Shown: positions 13,061-27,000 of the stretch, in pieces
Numbering within the stretch: the first letter of the stretch is position 1
Layout: the number at the start of each line of letters is the position of its first letter
Assembly (NCBI GenBank): GCA_958299035.1
Contig: CATQJL010000316.1
Span: forward strand, 35,157,441-35,221,440
DNA length: 64,000 nt
Direction: 5' to 3'
Source of the DNA: Cylicocyclus nassatus
Taxonomy: Eukaryota > Nematoda > Chromadorea > Rhabditida > Strongylidae
Made by a program: the position numbers and the translations under genes
The notes under the pieces: model-generated
Database searches by the model: none
What the model saw: the letters and a program-made list of their open reading frames with translations, nothing else
Told to the model about the DNA's origin: nothing

Positions 13061-15282
13061 GGACAATAGATACTTGATTATCGCGACTATTTTATACTCT
13101 GAAGTTGTATAATGAGAGCGTATGGCATGGAAGAATAGTCCAATAGAAAAGATTTCTGAAATGAGAGCAATGATCACGTGTCACGTACGAATTCCAAATT
13201 CCAAAACGGTTCTGACACGGCCCTGAAAGTAAAACGTCTGGGCAAACATAGCCGGGCGTCGTTGACTATGCTGCAGCCCCCGAGAGTGTTTGCTTACCGA
13301 ACCTGTGCTCTCGGAGAGTGTGTGTGAACAACACCGCTAAGCACTAAGAAATACAATGACCAGAGAGTGCAGCTGAAATGGTATACGATTTCGGACGCGG
13401 CGAAATCTTGAAGTTCCAGTTAGAACTCGAAACGAGTGAAACGAGAACGCCGCTAGCGGATTGCGATTTCAATAAGCCTTTGGAGGTTTTTTTTTTGGAA
13501 GATAGAATAACCAGATCATGGGCATAAAGCTCCACTCTATCCCTGCCGGAAAAAATTTCATCTTTCCAGTATCCCTTCTCAAAAGTAGTAAATCAAGTAT
13601 AACTTAGTTTCTTCACATGATTATGGTGATGTGATGTATGTGGTGTATCACCCAGTGATGCACAGGGTGCATCACTCAGATAATATGGGTGATGCACAGT
13701 GTGCAGCACAGATTCCTACTTTCTGGATTACATGGCATTTGGCATTTCCATCCGAATCCAATATTGACTATGAAGGTTTGGATGTGCATGGTGCAGCACG
13801 TTCTTTTCACCGCGCGCGATTTCGCTGTCCGAAAAATGTTACAAACGCTCCCTCCTGAGGCCAAACCCCATATCTTCAAAAGGAAACTAACGCATGAGAA
13901 TGGGGGTCCAAGGAGTTAGGGGAGAGGATTACAATGATTGCAAAGTATCATGTTTTCCGTTAGTATTTTGTCGTAATAAAATCAAATTTCTCGTCAAGAT
14001 ATAAAAATGACAATTCATTAAAATTGAACAAAGATAATGCAGAAAAGGCCAAGAAACTAATCAAATTTTGAAAGTGAAGTGAAGAAGTGGAGATAAAAAT
14101 CACTGCAAAAAAGTCACGGTTATCGCATATAGTGTAGTCAACCGCGCAAACAATGTACGCGATCAGCACTGCGCGCGGCTGCGGTGCGTGTCGGCTAGAA
14201 GCGGTCAAAAGAATCAGAATTCTAGCTCTGGCTAGAACGGTATTCTTGTAATCATTTGTCCACATTTGAAATAATGTTTGAGAGGTTTTCTAAACGAAAA
14301 TCGATTCTGCTCTAATGGAAAACCCTGAATTTTCCCTTAAGAACCCAAAGGAGATTTTTGCAACAGCATCTGTTGTTACGCGTATTCAAAATGAGCGACA
14401 TTTATGCATTCATTTCTGACATACATGCCAAGTAGTGCATCTAGCCATAATACCAGCGCTATTCCCAAACTTTTTTCAATTACCCGACCAACCAGTTTGA
14501 CAACATGCCAACCAGTGCATAAGTGAGCCGGATTTTTGTACTATGAGAATAATCCCGTAACGAAAAATAAACATTTTCCCATAGGGAAAACCTGCTCGAG
14601 TACGGGTATCCATTGTCAAAAGGAGGACAGCTCGAATAGAGGAGAAAATCAGGACAATATTGAAAAGAACCAATGCCAGCTATGTGATTGCCGAGGATCC
14701 ACAGGCGCCCCCCCTCAAGGATTGTATGTCACTGCAAAAAAAGCGGTCTTTCATGCCATTGTTCGCATTGTTGGCTTTAAGAAAATATTCGCTCGCGAAA
14801 ATCTCATTCATGGAAAATTTCTAGGCCACGAAAATAAAAGCTGAGGTAAGAAACAGTCATTTTCTATAGATCCGATGCGAATAGTGCAATTTCACACCAT
14901 ATACAAATTTCCGAAAAAAAACGTTCGAGGCAAATTATGTCGCCTCCTACTAACCTTAATGATTTTTTGATAGATTGTGTGTGATACGCAATTGGACACC
15001 TTGAGATGATAATACGGCTACTTTTAACCAAATAAAGATCAGTCAATAATCGCAAAAGAGTGGGAGGGGCCGATCGATCAATAAAAATCCATTTTTTGCG
15101 ATTATGAAGTCAACACATTCACATAGAATAAACATTGGAGCTAAAATGAGTTGGAATAAATGAAATACAATCAAAACAGATGTATCATTGAATGCATGGG
15201 GGGGGGAGGGCGAAGAGTGACATTGCGTGCAAATAGAAGCATGAAGCGCCCCCACTCTTGCGCCACCCCACTATATCGCGTG
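13061..15282. other. intergenic; GTGATGCAC-rich patch at 13625-13800
   Basis: At 13625-13800 the word GTGATGCAC and close variants (GGTGCATCAC, GTGCAGCAC) recur on both orientations. Open frames in the region overlap on both strands and have no family I recognise. The remainder is unassigned. Confidence 0.4.
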
Positions 15283-15289
15283 GTATCCT

Positions 15290-15457
15290 TTGATTCGACT
15301 GGCTTGGCGGCTGAAAGGTGAGGCTTCTGACCTGTTTAGGGCTAGAGAATGATCAGAGAGCATGCGCGCGATAGAGACGCAGGCTGCGTAGCGGGCGCGA
15401 GCGGACTTAATTAAGCCACAAAGACCTGCCCAGCCGCCAAGCCAGTTGAATCAAAGG
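15290..15457. mobile_element. foldback MITE, CCTTTGATTC / GGCGG family, copy 1
   Basis: The left end CCTTTGATTCGACTGGCTTG is mirrored by CAAGCCAGTTGAATCAAAGG at the right end, followed inward by GCGGCTG and its complement. The interior has AGAGACGCAGGCTGCGTAGC and TTAATTAAG blocks shared with the copies near 22100 and 57570. Non-coding. Confidence 0.75.
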
Positions 15458-17690
15458 TTATTGCTGATACACAAACTCCCTGTTTTTGCAGGCAAAAACG
15501 TAGGATGTTTTGTGCGCAGATTTGAAATTATCATTTTAAGCACCACGCCGCATTGAATTCATAGCATTAGTAGCAGTCGGGACCAGTTCTCGCTGATTGA
15601 CCGAGCAGCAGTTCAAAGTCGTCCATGGCGCATAGGATTACGGTGAACATTCAAGAGGATTCTAAGTCGATAAGATGCAGAACCTGATCTATATCCAAAG
15701 AATTGTTGTGCCTATTCAAAGAAGGTGAAATTGCGGGAAACCGCGCGGCTCCTGCAGCGAACGCTCCTGCAAATCCAGCACCTTTAGATTACTGGTTCAA
15801 TAGCCAAGACAAAATACAAAAGTGTTGGAAAATGTGTGATAAGTCTTCGGAAGTTCTATTGCAAAAATTATTAATAATTTGTTGATTTTGAATCTTTCTA
15901 GGGCAGAATTTTGTATTATTGAATATTCTAGTTGACAGGAGAAATGGACTTTCAGTTTTTTTTATATGGATACCTTTCTGTAAGATGAATGACTCGAGTA
16001 AGGCGTCTAATCTGCTGCGATCCAAAAGTAATGATCCAATACACAAGTTCCTGATTACGCAAAAGAAAGAGCAACGAGCATTCAAAAGACGTTCGCGAGT
16101 TAGAGTCAATTAGAAATACCTCCGAATAGTTAGCTACGGTCTTTTACGCGATGGTAACGACAGTAAAGACCAGTTCGCGTTTTTTTGAGAACACTTTGGA
16201 AACCAGTCATGCGTACTGACAATACTACTTATGACTTATGGGTTGAAAAAGAAGTTAAGTCGACGCTTCACGGATGTTCTAGTATGAATTGAAAAACTGT
16301 GCTAGAAAATCTTGACTGATTGAAAGACTTCTCGTCGCTGACTTCAATACCATACAACGTTGCTACTTGTTTAATCAGAGGTATTGAGATGACTTTACGC
16401 CAACGATCAAATTGAAGCACTTTGTAAGTAGCTTATGAAGTAAAGAACAGTTAAGAAAACTGATAATAGACATTTAAATGACTGATAAGGTAATGAACAC
16501 TTAAAGGACCCAAATCTGAAAGATGAAGAAGAGGGCAAGGTTAAAAATAGAAAAGAGTAGAGGGGGAGGGCTAAGAAGAAAATGTCATTTTTTTCGAAAA
16601 TTATAATATATTTGCGTAATGCTGTTACAGTCTGTGTCAACGATGTGTTCCCGTTTCAACCAGCCCAAGGCAACGCTAGAGCCACGTACCGCTGCGGGCG
16701 TGCCGCTTGAGCGTACAAATTTGCCGCATCGATCGCAGATCGCTGTGCAATGCCCACGCGTGCGGAAGCATAGTTGCTATGGAAAAGGGGGCACGTGGTA
16801 GACATAGATTGTAAATTTACCTTAAATGGATTTCGAAAACCAGCCAACATTAAAAGGAACTTTTGGGACATTACACTGGTTAATCACGCTTTTTTTCAGT
16901 GTCGCTTCCACCCCTATCACATTCAAAAATTCTCGACCCTTTATAATTAATAAAAGTTTTTTTGTGAGCAGCAGCAAGTTACATTTTCTGAATGACAACT
17001 TCACAACTGTCATTCACGAAAAACTTGTCCTTTCCAGTTTACCATGAGGACAGAGGAGACCATCTCTTGCAAAAAATTTCGACTTGTCCATGACATAAAG
17101 GTAAAGTCAGGATTTCTTTATAATCGCACATACGGAATGATGCCACTGCGTCCTGCTGAGATAGCTCATGCATGGGAAGGACAGCAGACGGTAAGAGGAA
17201 TGAAAGAGCGTCTGATCAGCCAGACGCCGACAGCATTCGTAGTGACGCCCTGTTCTTGCGTGCGATGAATCGCCTATACGCAAATTTAGCAGACCAAAAT
17301 TTTTCTGAGCCACTTTCTCAAGAATTTTCTTTTGCTTTGATATTCTTATTATCGACGGTACAATACTACCGGGCTGTTGTCACATACCATACTGTCAGAT
17401 TCAATGCAGTAAAATTATGAGCACATTTACTTGATTTTCAGACAATGGGAACCCAACTGAGCCCATCCCTCTCCCGCGCACTTTCCTCAAAAACCACTCG
17501 AAGGGCATCAGCGCATCAGTGCGTTTGTTGCAGAGTTAGTCTTTTTGAGCATACCAGTGAGAGCTCGAGTACGGTAGAAAATACGGTCTGGTCTTTAAAA
17601 CCTAAAAATCTCGACCGTCAAGGGAGATTAAATGAGGTGCAGTTTGGGTTACTCTAATTGAAGCCTCCCAATCAATGTCCATAAATATAT
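15458..17690. other. intergenic, no gene recognised
   Basis: Short open frames occur on both strands, but none has splice support or a recognisable domain. A CpG-rich patch lies at about 16640-16800. Confidence 0.4.
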
Positions 17691-17698
17691 GTGAGCAG

Positions 17699-18032
17699 CA
17701 GTAGCGGTCGCAGGATTTCGAACCGGAGGGAAGCGACAAAAATTTTTTTCTAATGAAGGTGCGTGGCGTCAGCCACGCACTCCGAAAAAATTTTAGGGGT
17801 GCTTCTCAAAATTTTTGCAGGCCCCTCCCCCCGAAAAAATTTTTTTTACAAGGCTAATTTGAATTTTTAAAAAAATTTAAAAAATTCTTTCAATTGTTTA
17901 CAAAATAAACAAGTCATTTGCGCATTTTTATAACCCACGTAAGTAAATCTTAAAAATTCCGCGACCCATTCTCGGGGAAGGGGGGCCCCCCCCCCCGCCT
18001 CCTCCCCCCCCCCGCTCCTCGGTCCGCCATTG
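17699..18032. mobile_element. hAT-type MITE, CAGTGGCGGACC family, with perfect 8-bp target duplication
   Basis: The element lies between two copies of GTGAGCAG (17691-17698 and 18033-18040). Its ends are CAGTAGCGGTCGC and GGTCCGCCATTG. An 8-bp duplication and CA(G) termini are the hallmarks of hAT elements. The interior has the GGTGCGTGGCGTCAGCCACG hairpin, AAAAATTTTT blocks and a C-rich end. The other copies are at 44365, 41736 and 63930. Confidence 0.85.
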
Positions 18033-18040
18033 GTGAGCAG

Positions 18041-21000
18041 ATCTGCTTGAACTTTGCCTTAATTGAGTCCCATTCGTTGCCAGAAGATAGCTGTGCAAAA
18101 CAGGTGCGCTTTTGATGTTTTTGGTTCGCTAACAGTGGCAATGAATCGGCTATAGTGTTAATAAAAAACGCAAGCCGACTGAGGTCTCAGACTAGCTCCT
18201 GAAAACCTTAAGCCACACAACAAATCAAACTAGTCCATGTCTATATAGATTGAATCGTCTTAATAGCACTGCTCATATCTGCGATGTTGTAATTGAGCGT
18301 TGCTATGATAGAAAACCAGAAAACTTCTACTGAATGATGGGAGTAAAATCACATGATTTAATTCTGCAGAATATGAATGATTGAGAGTAATTTTAGAAAA
18401 TACTATGACTAGGTGGGTGCTATGGATTACGAATAATAACACAACATTCAAATAATCAAGAGAAATCGCCAAAAAAATCAAACTTAAAAACCTTCTTATA
18501 ATGAAAACATGGGAAAGGTTTGGAAATGATAACATTTTCAAAATTTACGATAAGTCAGGTTGAAATTCGAGATACCGAAAAGATGCTGTAGATACCGATA
18601 ATAATGGTACAAATACATTAGAAAAACCATCAATTTTAATGCAAAGAATTTTTTGACAAAAACTGAAAATGCAAATTTTCTTATTATAAATGCAACAGTT
18701 CAATTGCTTGACAGTATATATTAGCGGCAAGGTGTAAAAAAATTTTTTGCCTTTTGTATTTTGTGTATATAGATACGATTATTAGAAAAATTATAGAAGT
18801 TCCACAAACACGAGCTTAAATTGATGTAATAGACACCTGTCAATGAAAAAATTTTCAAAAGCATTTGAGTACTGAAATTTTGTCCTAAATTGCCATGGCT
18901 TACTCATGGCTTACTCCAAAAATGCTCTATGCTTTCGTTCTTCAATCTTCCTATAATCTAAACGAGATTTGAATGCACTGCAACGGCGATCGTCGAAATG
19001 GGTGCAGTAACTTTTGGTCAGCTGGCTTTTGCAATTCACTGCGATAAATGTTTTGAAGAATCGATTTTCAATATTAATTGAATTTCAAGCTATTCTAAGA
19101 GTTTTTAGTTAAATCCTATAGATCATTTTTGTACAAATACTGGCCTAGTATTGCGATTATTATGATATTTGTTACCCATGGTAACAAGGATTTGCAGGTG
19201 GTATCAGCAAAGAATTATAGGAATTGTACATAGATAAGAAAATGGAGCGAATTGCTTGAAGGAGGGGGGGGGGGGGGGGTGGAATAAAGAAGGAGAAGAA
19301 ATTTTAGCTAAAAAATTTTTTACTTCAATCATTTACTAATGAATATAAGTGTGATAAAACATGCAGCGTTCCCATCTAGCACACGCAATTCACGTAAGCG
19401 TTAGAGAAAGCCATGACGCGATCATACTTGGAAAGTGGTGTGTACTGTGCAAATACAGATTTCAAAGCGCTCTGATGCAAAAAATGATCTCTAAACTTGC
19501 ACTATCTTGCATTTTCATGCTAATTCCCGTTTGAGTTCACATGTACTCTTGAGAACAGTTCCAATCAGCAGGTGCAGGAGTATAAAACTATAGTTTTATG
19601 GGAATTTTTGAGAGATGGAAGGGGATAAAATAGGAGAATGGAGTGCAAAATGGAATCTGCAAGAAAATTCCAGGGCTGCTATTTTTGTTTGAATTGCAGT
19701 TATGGGGGCAGTAGTGACAGCTCTTATCGCTTTGTTGATGACCATAATCTTCTAATGAGCAAACATTGTCTTCTGGCGTAGAAATCAGAACCTTTAGAAA
19801 TGAAAGTAAGCAGTTGTGCCGAAAGAACTAGACTTATTAAACGTGTGCAAAGCAAAGTGGGCGGAGCTAAAAGTGCGCAAAAAAACAAAAACGTTGGCAA
19901 AGACGAGTAGTCCCTCAGAGTGAAGTAGTAATTATATAAAGTGCAAGTATCGCTGTATAAGGGTGAAATGATGAGATGAGCGTCGAGAGAGTCGCCGTGG
20001 CCGTGGCGATGGCCGGGTTCGCGTGATGGTGGTGGAGGTCGTCGCCCCCCGCGCACAACAATCGGGGCGGGGCAGCGCTAACGCGGGGCCCCGCCTCGAT
20101 TACCGTTTGGCTAGAAGTCAGCTAGCGACAGGAGTTGAGGGAAAGCTGCAGAGACACGTCACTTTTCAAATTTTTTTGGATATGTACTATCTAGTAGTAC
20201 ACATTTTTACAGTTTTTCACGCTAGGAAAGGTTTCACCGAGGAGTTACGTAAGGGCCTCGTCGTTTCTGCGCATAATGTGTAGACCCACATATCAGGTTA
20301 CGAATGACGCGAAGTCGCATTGTCATCTTAATCAAGTCGTTTGTGGCACGATGTGTGTACTGCACATCACGCGCGTCATCCCACACCTTTTGCAACTACT
20401 GTTGCCAATTTCTGGATTTTTCCTCCCGTTTTCTTCTGTTCGATCATACTTACGTGCAACAAAGTGCGGATTCAGTCTGGTTTTTTCTGACATATAAACT
20501 TTTTTATTGGCCGTTCACATTTAAAGTCGTGAGGTTGCGTGCGCGGTGTGCAAGCTCACATATCAGCTCACAGGTGACGTATGGACACGCCTATCTACCC
20601 CCCCCCCCCTACAGACGCTCAAAATCGTCACCAAAATCTCTCTGAGCAACAGTTGAAGGGGTGAAGAAGGTAAAGAGAGTGTTTTGAGAAAAGTCAACTC
20701 AACCTCGCGCAAAAGAAGTCGAGTGCGCCGAAAATGACACCGACCATTGCGCGTTTTTCGCATCCCTCGCCACTTCGACCCGATCGGTAATCCACCCATT
20801 TGAGAATGGAAAGTGAGATCAATCGCACGAATTCGGCCCTAAATCCCCATTTATCGTGAATGACAATTTTTTTCGAAGAAGGCTGGTCACGAATTCAATG
20901 ATCAAAAGAAGTTTACGGTAATAATATAGTGAAACCCGCTAAAAACAATAAATGTTTGGCTTTGTTCATGAGTGTAACGATTCTCAATTAGAACCTTTTT

Positions 21001-21564
21001 CGAAGATTACTACTAGCCCCATTTGAAGTGAGAAATAATGATTGTGGTTACTGGCAAAAGCAACCGACGGTTACACTATAAGAATTGCATTAATTCCAAT
21101 GCTACAATCAAGGAACTTCTATTAGAGAGAGTGGAAATGAAATTGAGAGGCTTGGCAAGATGATATGAGTCAAAAATCAACAAGTTTTCTTAGCCACAAC
21201 AAGAGTTTTGGAACAAAACAATTTGCATAATTTGTGTCGTCATAAATATGAGTTCAATTCTAGGATTTGAATACCTAATGGATAATTTGAATGCCTACAA
21301 ATCCTTACTATTCCTTCCAGTATCAAACCTTTCAGATAGGTCTAAAGACAAAGCGAACTGTAGATTTTGGGTCATCACAGAAGCCTCCAAAGATCGAACA
21401 GTCTTGAAAAATTTAAACTGCTCAGATTTTTTTCTTCCTATAGCTGATAATCACAAACAATCATAAATGACTCGTTTTACTTGTTATAATGAAAATAAAA
21501 TTCATAATCTTCAAATTCGAATAAGCTTTGCGGAAAATTTTGGAATGGCGACAGTAAGGTCTGC
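18041..21564. other. intergenic; GC-rich island near 19980-20110
   Basis: No gene recognised. A GC-rich island lies at about 19980-20110 and a 16-G run at 19264-19279. Open frames through the island overlap on both strands and look like composition artefacts. Confidence 0.4.
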
Positions 21565-21566
21565 TA

Positions 21567-21719
21567 CCCTCTGTTTCACTGAAGTTGGCGGTTAGAGGGC
21601 GGGGCTTCGGTCAATTAGAGAGCATGTATGCGATGCAGAGCCTGCATCTCCCACGCATAAATGCTCTCTAATCGATCGAAGCCCCGCCCTCCAGCCGCCA
21701 ACTCCAGTGAAACAGAGGG
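21567..21719. mobile_element. TA-flanked palindromic MITE (153 bp)
   Basis: The ends CCCTCTGTTTCACTG and CAGTGAAACAGAGGG are bounded by TA (21565-21566, 21720-21721). The arms continue through GGCGGGGCTTCGGTCAATTAGAGAGC and its inverse, and meet near GATGCAGAGCCTGCATC. Its GGCGGGGCTTCG core links it to the CCTTTGATTC family at 15290 and 57572, but the termini differ. Confidence 0.85.
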
Positions 21720-22084
21720 TACGTGAAATTTTAGGGACTATAGGCCCAGTAAAGGTTGGGAAACATCCTCATGCGAATTTCAAGGGGCGTTAGCCAATTG
21801 CATTTTTAGTAACTTTCTATCGCTAGCTCCCCCCCCCCCCCCCCGCCCGGTCCTTCCCCCGAACGAAATAATTGGACTACCACTGACAGTAAAGAAGACC
21901 ATCAACTGCCAATAATGCTGGAGTTTGAGTTGCGGTGGTTTATCTTTGAATTCATATTATTCCTTCTGAATTTACATTCTCGCCCATTTCGAAGAAAAAA
22001 TCATGAGAACCTTCAAGATTTTTTCAGAATTTCAGAACGTCTTTATCCTGACAGGAAATGTCATGTGAAGAAAAACACTTGCTT

Positions 22085-22250
22085 TTGAAGTGACCTACCC
22101 TCTAATCTGGATTTGCGGCTGAAAGGCGGGGCTTCGTGATTTAATTAAGGCTAGAGATTGATCAGGGCACATTTTTGAAAGAGACGCAGATTGCGTCGCG
22201 GCGCGAGCGGTTACCTTCCAGGCGCCAATTTTGTTGAATCAAAGGATATG
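22085..22250. mobile_element. foldback MITE, GGCGGGGCTTC family, copy 2
   Basis: GCGGCTGAAAGGCGGGGCTT on the left is answered by a decayed inverse and GTTGAATCAAAGG on the right. The AGAGACGCAGATTGCGTCGC and TTTAATTAAGG interior blocks match the copies at 15290 and 57572. The left terminus is degraded. Confidence 0.65.
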
Positions 22251-22825
22251 TAAGGCATTTCGATTGAATCCTGTCAAATCAGAAGTCCTATTTTCCGGCA
22301 AACCCGTTTGCTTGCAAAGCAATTATTCGTCTACAATTTTTACGTTCTTTGTGCCTGCACTTGCAACTTGCATCTATAGTGCCACAAATGCTGTGTAGCA
22401 TGTTTCCTTCATAAAACCGTACCAGTTCCAAACCGACAATTTCGCTTCAGAGCTTTTTTCAGTACAGATTTATTGTTATCCTCGAATAATTGCACACTCA
22501 TTGCAATTGACGTGACGACGAAAAAAAAACACGCTATGGCCGATCGCTCACTTTTTCACGGGTGCGATTGTTGGAAACGGGGGAACGCAATAATGTCGTA
22601 ATTAATTGAAAGTGGCAATAGCATCAAAATGTAATTCCGTGACCTGAAGTTTTTGAATTCTTTCACGGAGAATATCTAAAACTATTGCTTCTAATAAAAA
22701 TAGATTAATTCTCTTGGATATGAGCAGGATTCTGTGTGTACAGTTGGTTTCACTTCGGTAGCCACTTTGTATTATAGTCTGTGCCAACGGCGTTTCCCAT
22801 TTTGGTTTGCACGCGCGAAGCTCTT

Positions 22826-23190
22826 GAAGGCAGTGTCCATCCAAATTTGAGGTTGATAAGACGATGCAGTGCAATAGCGAGGCCCCTAAGCAAGTGATTG
22901 CCCGAGCCGCGCTGCAAAAGGGGTATTCCGAAGCAAGAAAATAGCTCCGAAAAGTGCACGCTGGTGAGGCCGCCACGCCCACCGATGTGAGCGGGCAAAG
23001 AGCCAAATGTACTCCGATTACCAAGATCTCGAAAAGGAGCTGTTCGCAATGAAGGACCAATTTAGGTACTATCGAGCCTAGTTTCGCGCTCTCTATCTTC
23101 ACGCAACCCCACGCTAGTGGGCGTGGCGACCCCAGTAGCATCCTTATTGTAAAACGATTTTCTCGTTTTAGAATACACCTTCTGCAGCGG
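22826..23190. repeat. diverged copy of the AAGGCACCGTCC foldback family
   Basis: GAAGGCAGTGTCCATCC, then a GAGGTTGATAAGACGATG-like block, and farther on ATTTTCTCGTTTTAGAA are recognisable relatives of the element at 50968-51447. The arms are decayed and the right terminus is not clear. A 199-codon open frame on the minus strand (22602-23201) crosses it. I regard that frame as an artefact of the repeat, because its residues match translated frames of the other copies. Confidence 0.45.
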
Positions 23191-24028
23191 GAGTTGGCCA
23201 ATTACTTAGTCAATAGCCTCGATACTATTCAGCATCGCTAAGGCATTTTGTGACTCAGATACAAAGTCCTGCGCAAAAATAGACCCTCCATCGGCAAAAA
23301 AGTCTATCATTAATGTATTTTTGTCTGTCGAACGAAGACCACTGACCATTTATGGCCTCCTCACTCCAAACAGGCGATTTCCTCTCATCGTTTGCCACCT
23401 CTGCAAACACTCGTAAAAAGTGTTTATTCGCAGCGTCCGTTGCAAGTGCACTCAAATACACAAAATTTGTTGTAACTCGATATCCAACACGTTATTACGA
23501 TGACTATATAATCTAGAACTAAACAAATAAAAGCTGGGCATTTTTACAAGCACTGAAATGTTGCTATATACAGCAATACGAATGCGAGCAAATATAACGT
23601 CATATGATGATAAAAGCTAAAAATGAGAAAGCTAATTTATGAGCATAACTAGGAGTATACATCGATCGAGGTCAAAGCTAAGTTTTTGCGATCATCTCAG
23701 AAAATAGCTGCTATTTTACAATAACTGAAACCACAAGTGTCTTTGATCTACACATTCAAGTACCTGATAGAGTAACGCTTACAGTAAGCTTAATCAGCAT
23801 AAACCCATGATTTACCGGTGGGAAAATAAAAGACTACCGATTGAAGTAGCTTTAATGAACTGATACAAAAGATGAGAGACTTATATCACTTGATTTTGTT
23901 GTAACTGATACCAGAGGGTTATGAGCAGTAGGACTAGAATTTTGCGTGGAATAAACTAATATCAAGTTTTTTCTTTCAGAAAAATTACAATCCATTCAGA
24001 AGATTCAAAATTACTCATTCATTTGCGT
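23191..24028. other. downstream flank of the HECT ligase gene
   Basis: AT-rich sequence between the repeat and the ligase stop codon. I saw no coding sequence. It presumably holds the ligase 3' UTR, but I did not locate a certain polyadenylation signal. Confidence 0.4.
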
Positions 24029-27000
24029 TTAAGACAGCTCAAAGCCAGCTCCAGCATTGATGGCATACCTAAACAGACGGAAATGAATTTCTACTCATTT
24101 AGGTCTAAATGAACTCAAAAATTCAATCTTACACAATAAAACAACCAAAAGCAACAACAAAATGATCACGAGAAAGCAAACTTAACTTCACAGAAAAAAA
24201 TTCAAAACTAGCCTCAATTTGTCCTCAAGCTTGGCACGAGAATTATATATAGGCAATTTGAAAAGATTCATACATGTAGCACTCGTAGGTAAATGGTCAG
24301 AGTCGTGTACCTAAAAAATTGCAAAAATCCAGCAATTCCACGACGAACAAAAAGCAATGGTGGACGAGAACTGGTCCCCATCGAAAAGTGCACATAAACG
24401 CAGAAGTGCAGGGAGCGTCAAAATTACTCGAACGCTCTCCATCTTCTTAGCAAAACTTATAACAAGGTCTGCAAAATCCGAATAGATGTATTTCGAGGAA
24501 TGCAAACTTTAGTGAAGAAAAAGCTTTACATAGGGAGGGGGAGGGGGCTAATTTATGGAGGTATGATAGAAACACCCACCAACTGAATTCCTATAGCTGG
24601 ATAAAGCATCTTGAATCCTTCAATTGGTGGACGTGAGCAACCCGTGATAAATCTGAAAAGGCAAAATTCTCAAAATAAAGAGGGAGAATAAAGTTTGAAA
24701 ATTAACTACAAAGCTGGCAAAACAAACTTCAACAATCCGCGTTTGTCTTCGGGAGACATCTCCGAAACCACACTCCAGAACGTATTCATATAATCACGAT
24801 CAGCATCATCTTCAAACACATGTATTCGTCTCAATGAGTGAAAATTTACAATTCTCCATACCTCGTATATTATGAACAGCAGTGTGCTTCATCATATCGT
24901 CCACATCAAGATCAGCATCTGCTCCACTCACCAAAGTTTGCAATTCAGAAGGAGAGAACATTGCTAGCCAGTTCGGATCTATCACTGTAGACACTCCGGC
25001 ACGCATTGCGTCCACCAAAGGTTCAATCTATAAACAAGAAAACCAATATCGAGAAATATTTGTTGAATCACACAACAATCTACGAAACTGGCAGAAGAGG
25101 TCTCGAAATTGTAAAACGATCTAATTTTCGCGCGGAAAATTGGGTCAATGCGACTTTTAACATATGAAGTGAGTGGAAGACTGAGTAGACTCACCCGCTT
25201 GTAGAGGAACAAGTTCACATATGTTCTTATGTACTCCAAACGATTGTCGACCGTAACCCGTATATTTCGACCACCAGGAACAAGATCTATTGTCTGAAAT
25301 ATTAACATTTACATACTGTAGTAAAATTTGACAGTATAAATCAAGTTTCATATGAAGAACGATCATGACATCATTTGGCACACCAAAATGGTTCAACGAA
25401 GGGAGAAAACGGTTGATAAAGAAAGGTTACCTGAACATCTCCCATGTCATCCACGATAACGCTAAAATCAAGTTCTAAAGCTGCTAATTCATCTGCTGAC
25501 ATACAGCGCAAATTCTTCAGATGTCTGTAAAAATGTAATTAATCGGTGAATTCTTTCACAACTTCGGAGATGACTCTTACTTATAGATCGCCGGATCATA
25601 TGATTTCATGTGATGTAGATCAACATCAGTGTGCCGCTTTCCTAATAACTGTGCAACGAAGAACTCGGCAAAACGTATTTCTGCCATTTGTTTCTCGTAA
25701 ATTAGCTAAATTATGTTTGTTAAACAATTCGCCAACAAAGTACGTTGTGGTGCCAATCTTTCCAAAACAAGTTTGAAGCCAGTCAAAAAGTAACAGTAAT
25801 GTCATGCACTAACGATGCAAAAAATGGCTATCAGACTTTTTTGTACGTGAGATGACTAACATACCTTCGCAACTACTCGTCCTAAGAAGAAGAAGTGTTG
25901 AGAATACGAATCTGGATACAGCTGCATAGATGACGGATTAGGATAAAGCAACCTAAACATGTTTGTTCGGACGATAATGACATGTCCATATGGCTCACCT
26001 ATCATGCGTATACTTGAAAAATCCTCTATCTGGATCAAATCCAGTTCGAAGTAGCTCCGTCAAAAATTCTCTGGAGTAAAGGACTTTGTTACTCTCGCAC
26101 CTCCGACGCTAAAGGAAGTGACAACTGTGGAAGGATCGCAGCTCACCTGAAAATCCCACCGCCGTCAATGCCGACCTCATTCAGTCCAACCCAATTTGTC
26201 ATCGACACCCGTATTGGTAAGCGAAGATTAGGAGCTGAAAAAATTCGTTTAAGGCTCAAGATCAAGAAAGAGAACGGGGGACCCAGTGACTTTTCACAGT
26301 GTGCATCATTTTAAGTCTATAAAGATTGCGAATCAAGACATATTGCTATGCGAAAACAGGATCAAGCGAATTCAAAAACTGTATAGTTCAAAAGCTTGAA
26401 TGTAGTGTCGAGAGGCGAGGAGATATTTGAAAATTCTGAAGAAAGACTTCCACAGAAAAGAACTAAGGTCAAAGGCAGTGTCCGGGAGAACTTGGATCGC
26501 CACAGTTCCAAGAAATTACTGAAGCGCGCTCCCCAAGCAAGCGAAAGGCCGACTGCAACTGCAAAATATTGTGTGGCGAGAAAATCGAGGGGCGATGCTC
26601 TTCTGAAGCGATTTTCTCGTTCCAGAAGCAAAATATTAGTTGCAGTCAGGATATGGCTTGTATGGGAAGCCCACTTCAGTAATATGCAGGAACGAGGTGC
26701 TCCCAAATTTGCCCGAACACTACCTTTAGGCGATACGAGCAAAATGTGAGTCAAGTGAAATAGTCTATTCGGGACGAAGAGGACAAAAAATGACTGAATA
26801 CAAAAACAACTTGCACATTTATGGTTGAAATAATCGTACAGGGATGTTGGTGATCAAAAAATTTTCGATTCTAACAGATGGCCTACCATTCCCAAGCGAT
26901 AGCGCCTCGAAAGCGTCCTCGTATAGATGTTGCCGACGTACCGCTATGCTGATACCATTCCGTCGCGATCCTAGGCCTGCTGAAAGAGCAAGACGAGGAA

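Noticed and set aside
14536..14844. 102-codon plus-strand frame with several cysteines
   Set aside because: There is no recognisable zinc-binding spacing, signal, partner exon or family similarity.
22602..23201. 199-codon minus-strand open frame
   Set aside because: It overlaps a diverged copy of the AGGCACCGTCC repeat, and similar peptides appear in translations of other copies. No domain or splice signal supports it.
26362..26754. 130-codon minus-strand frame and 117-codon plus-strand frame inside the ligase intron
   Set aside because: Both lie in the decayed foldback and mirror each other because of the inverted repeat.
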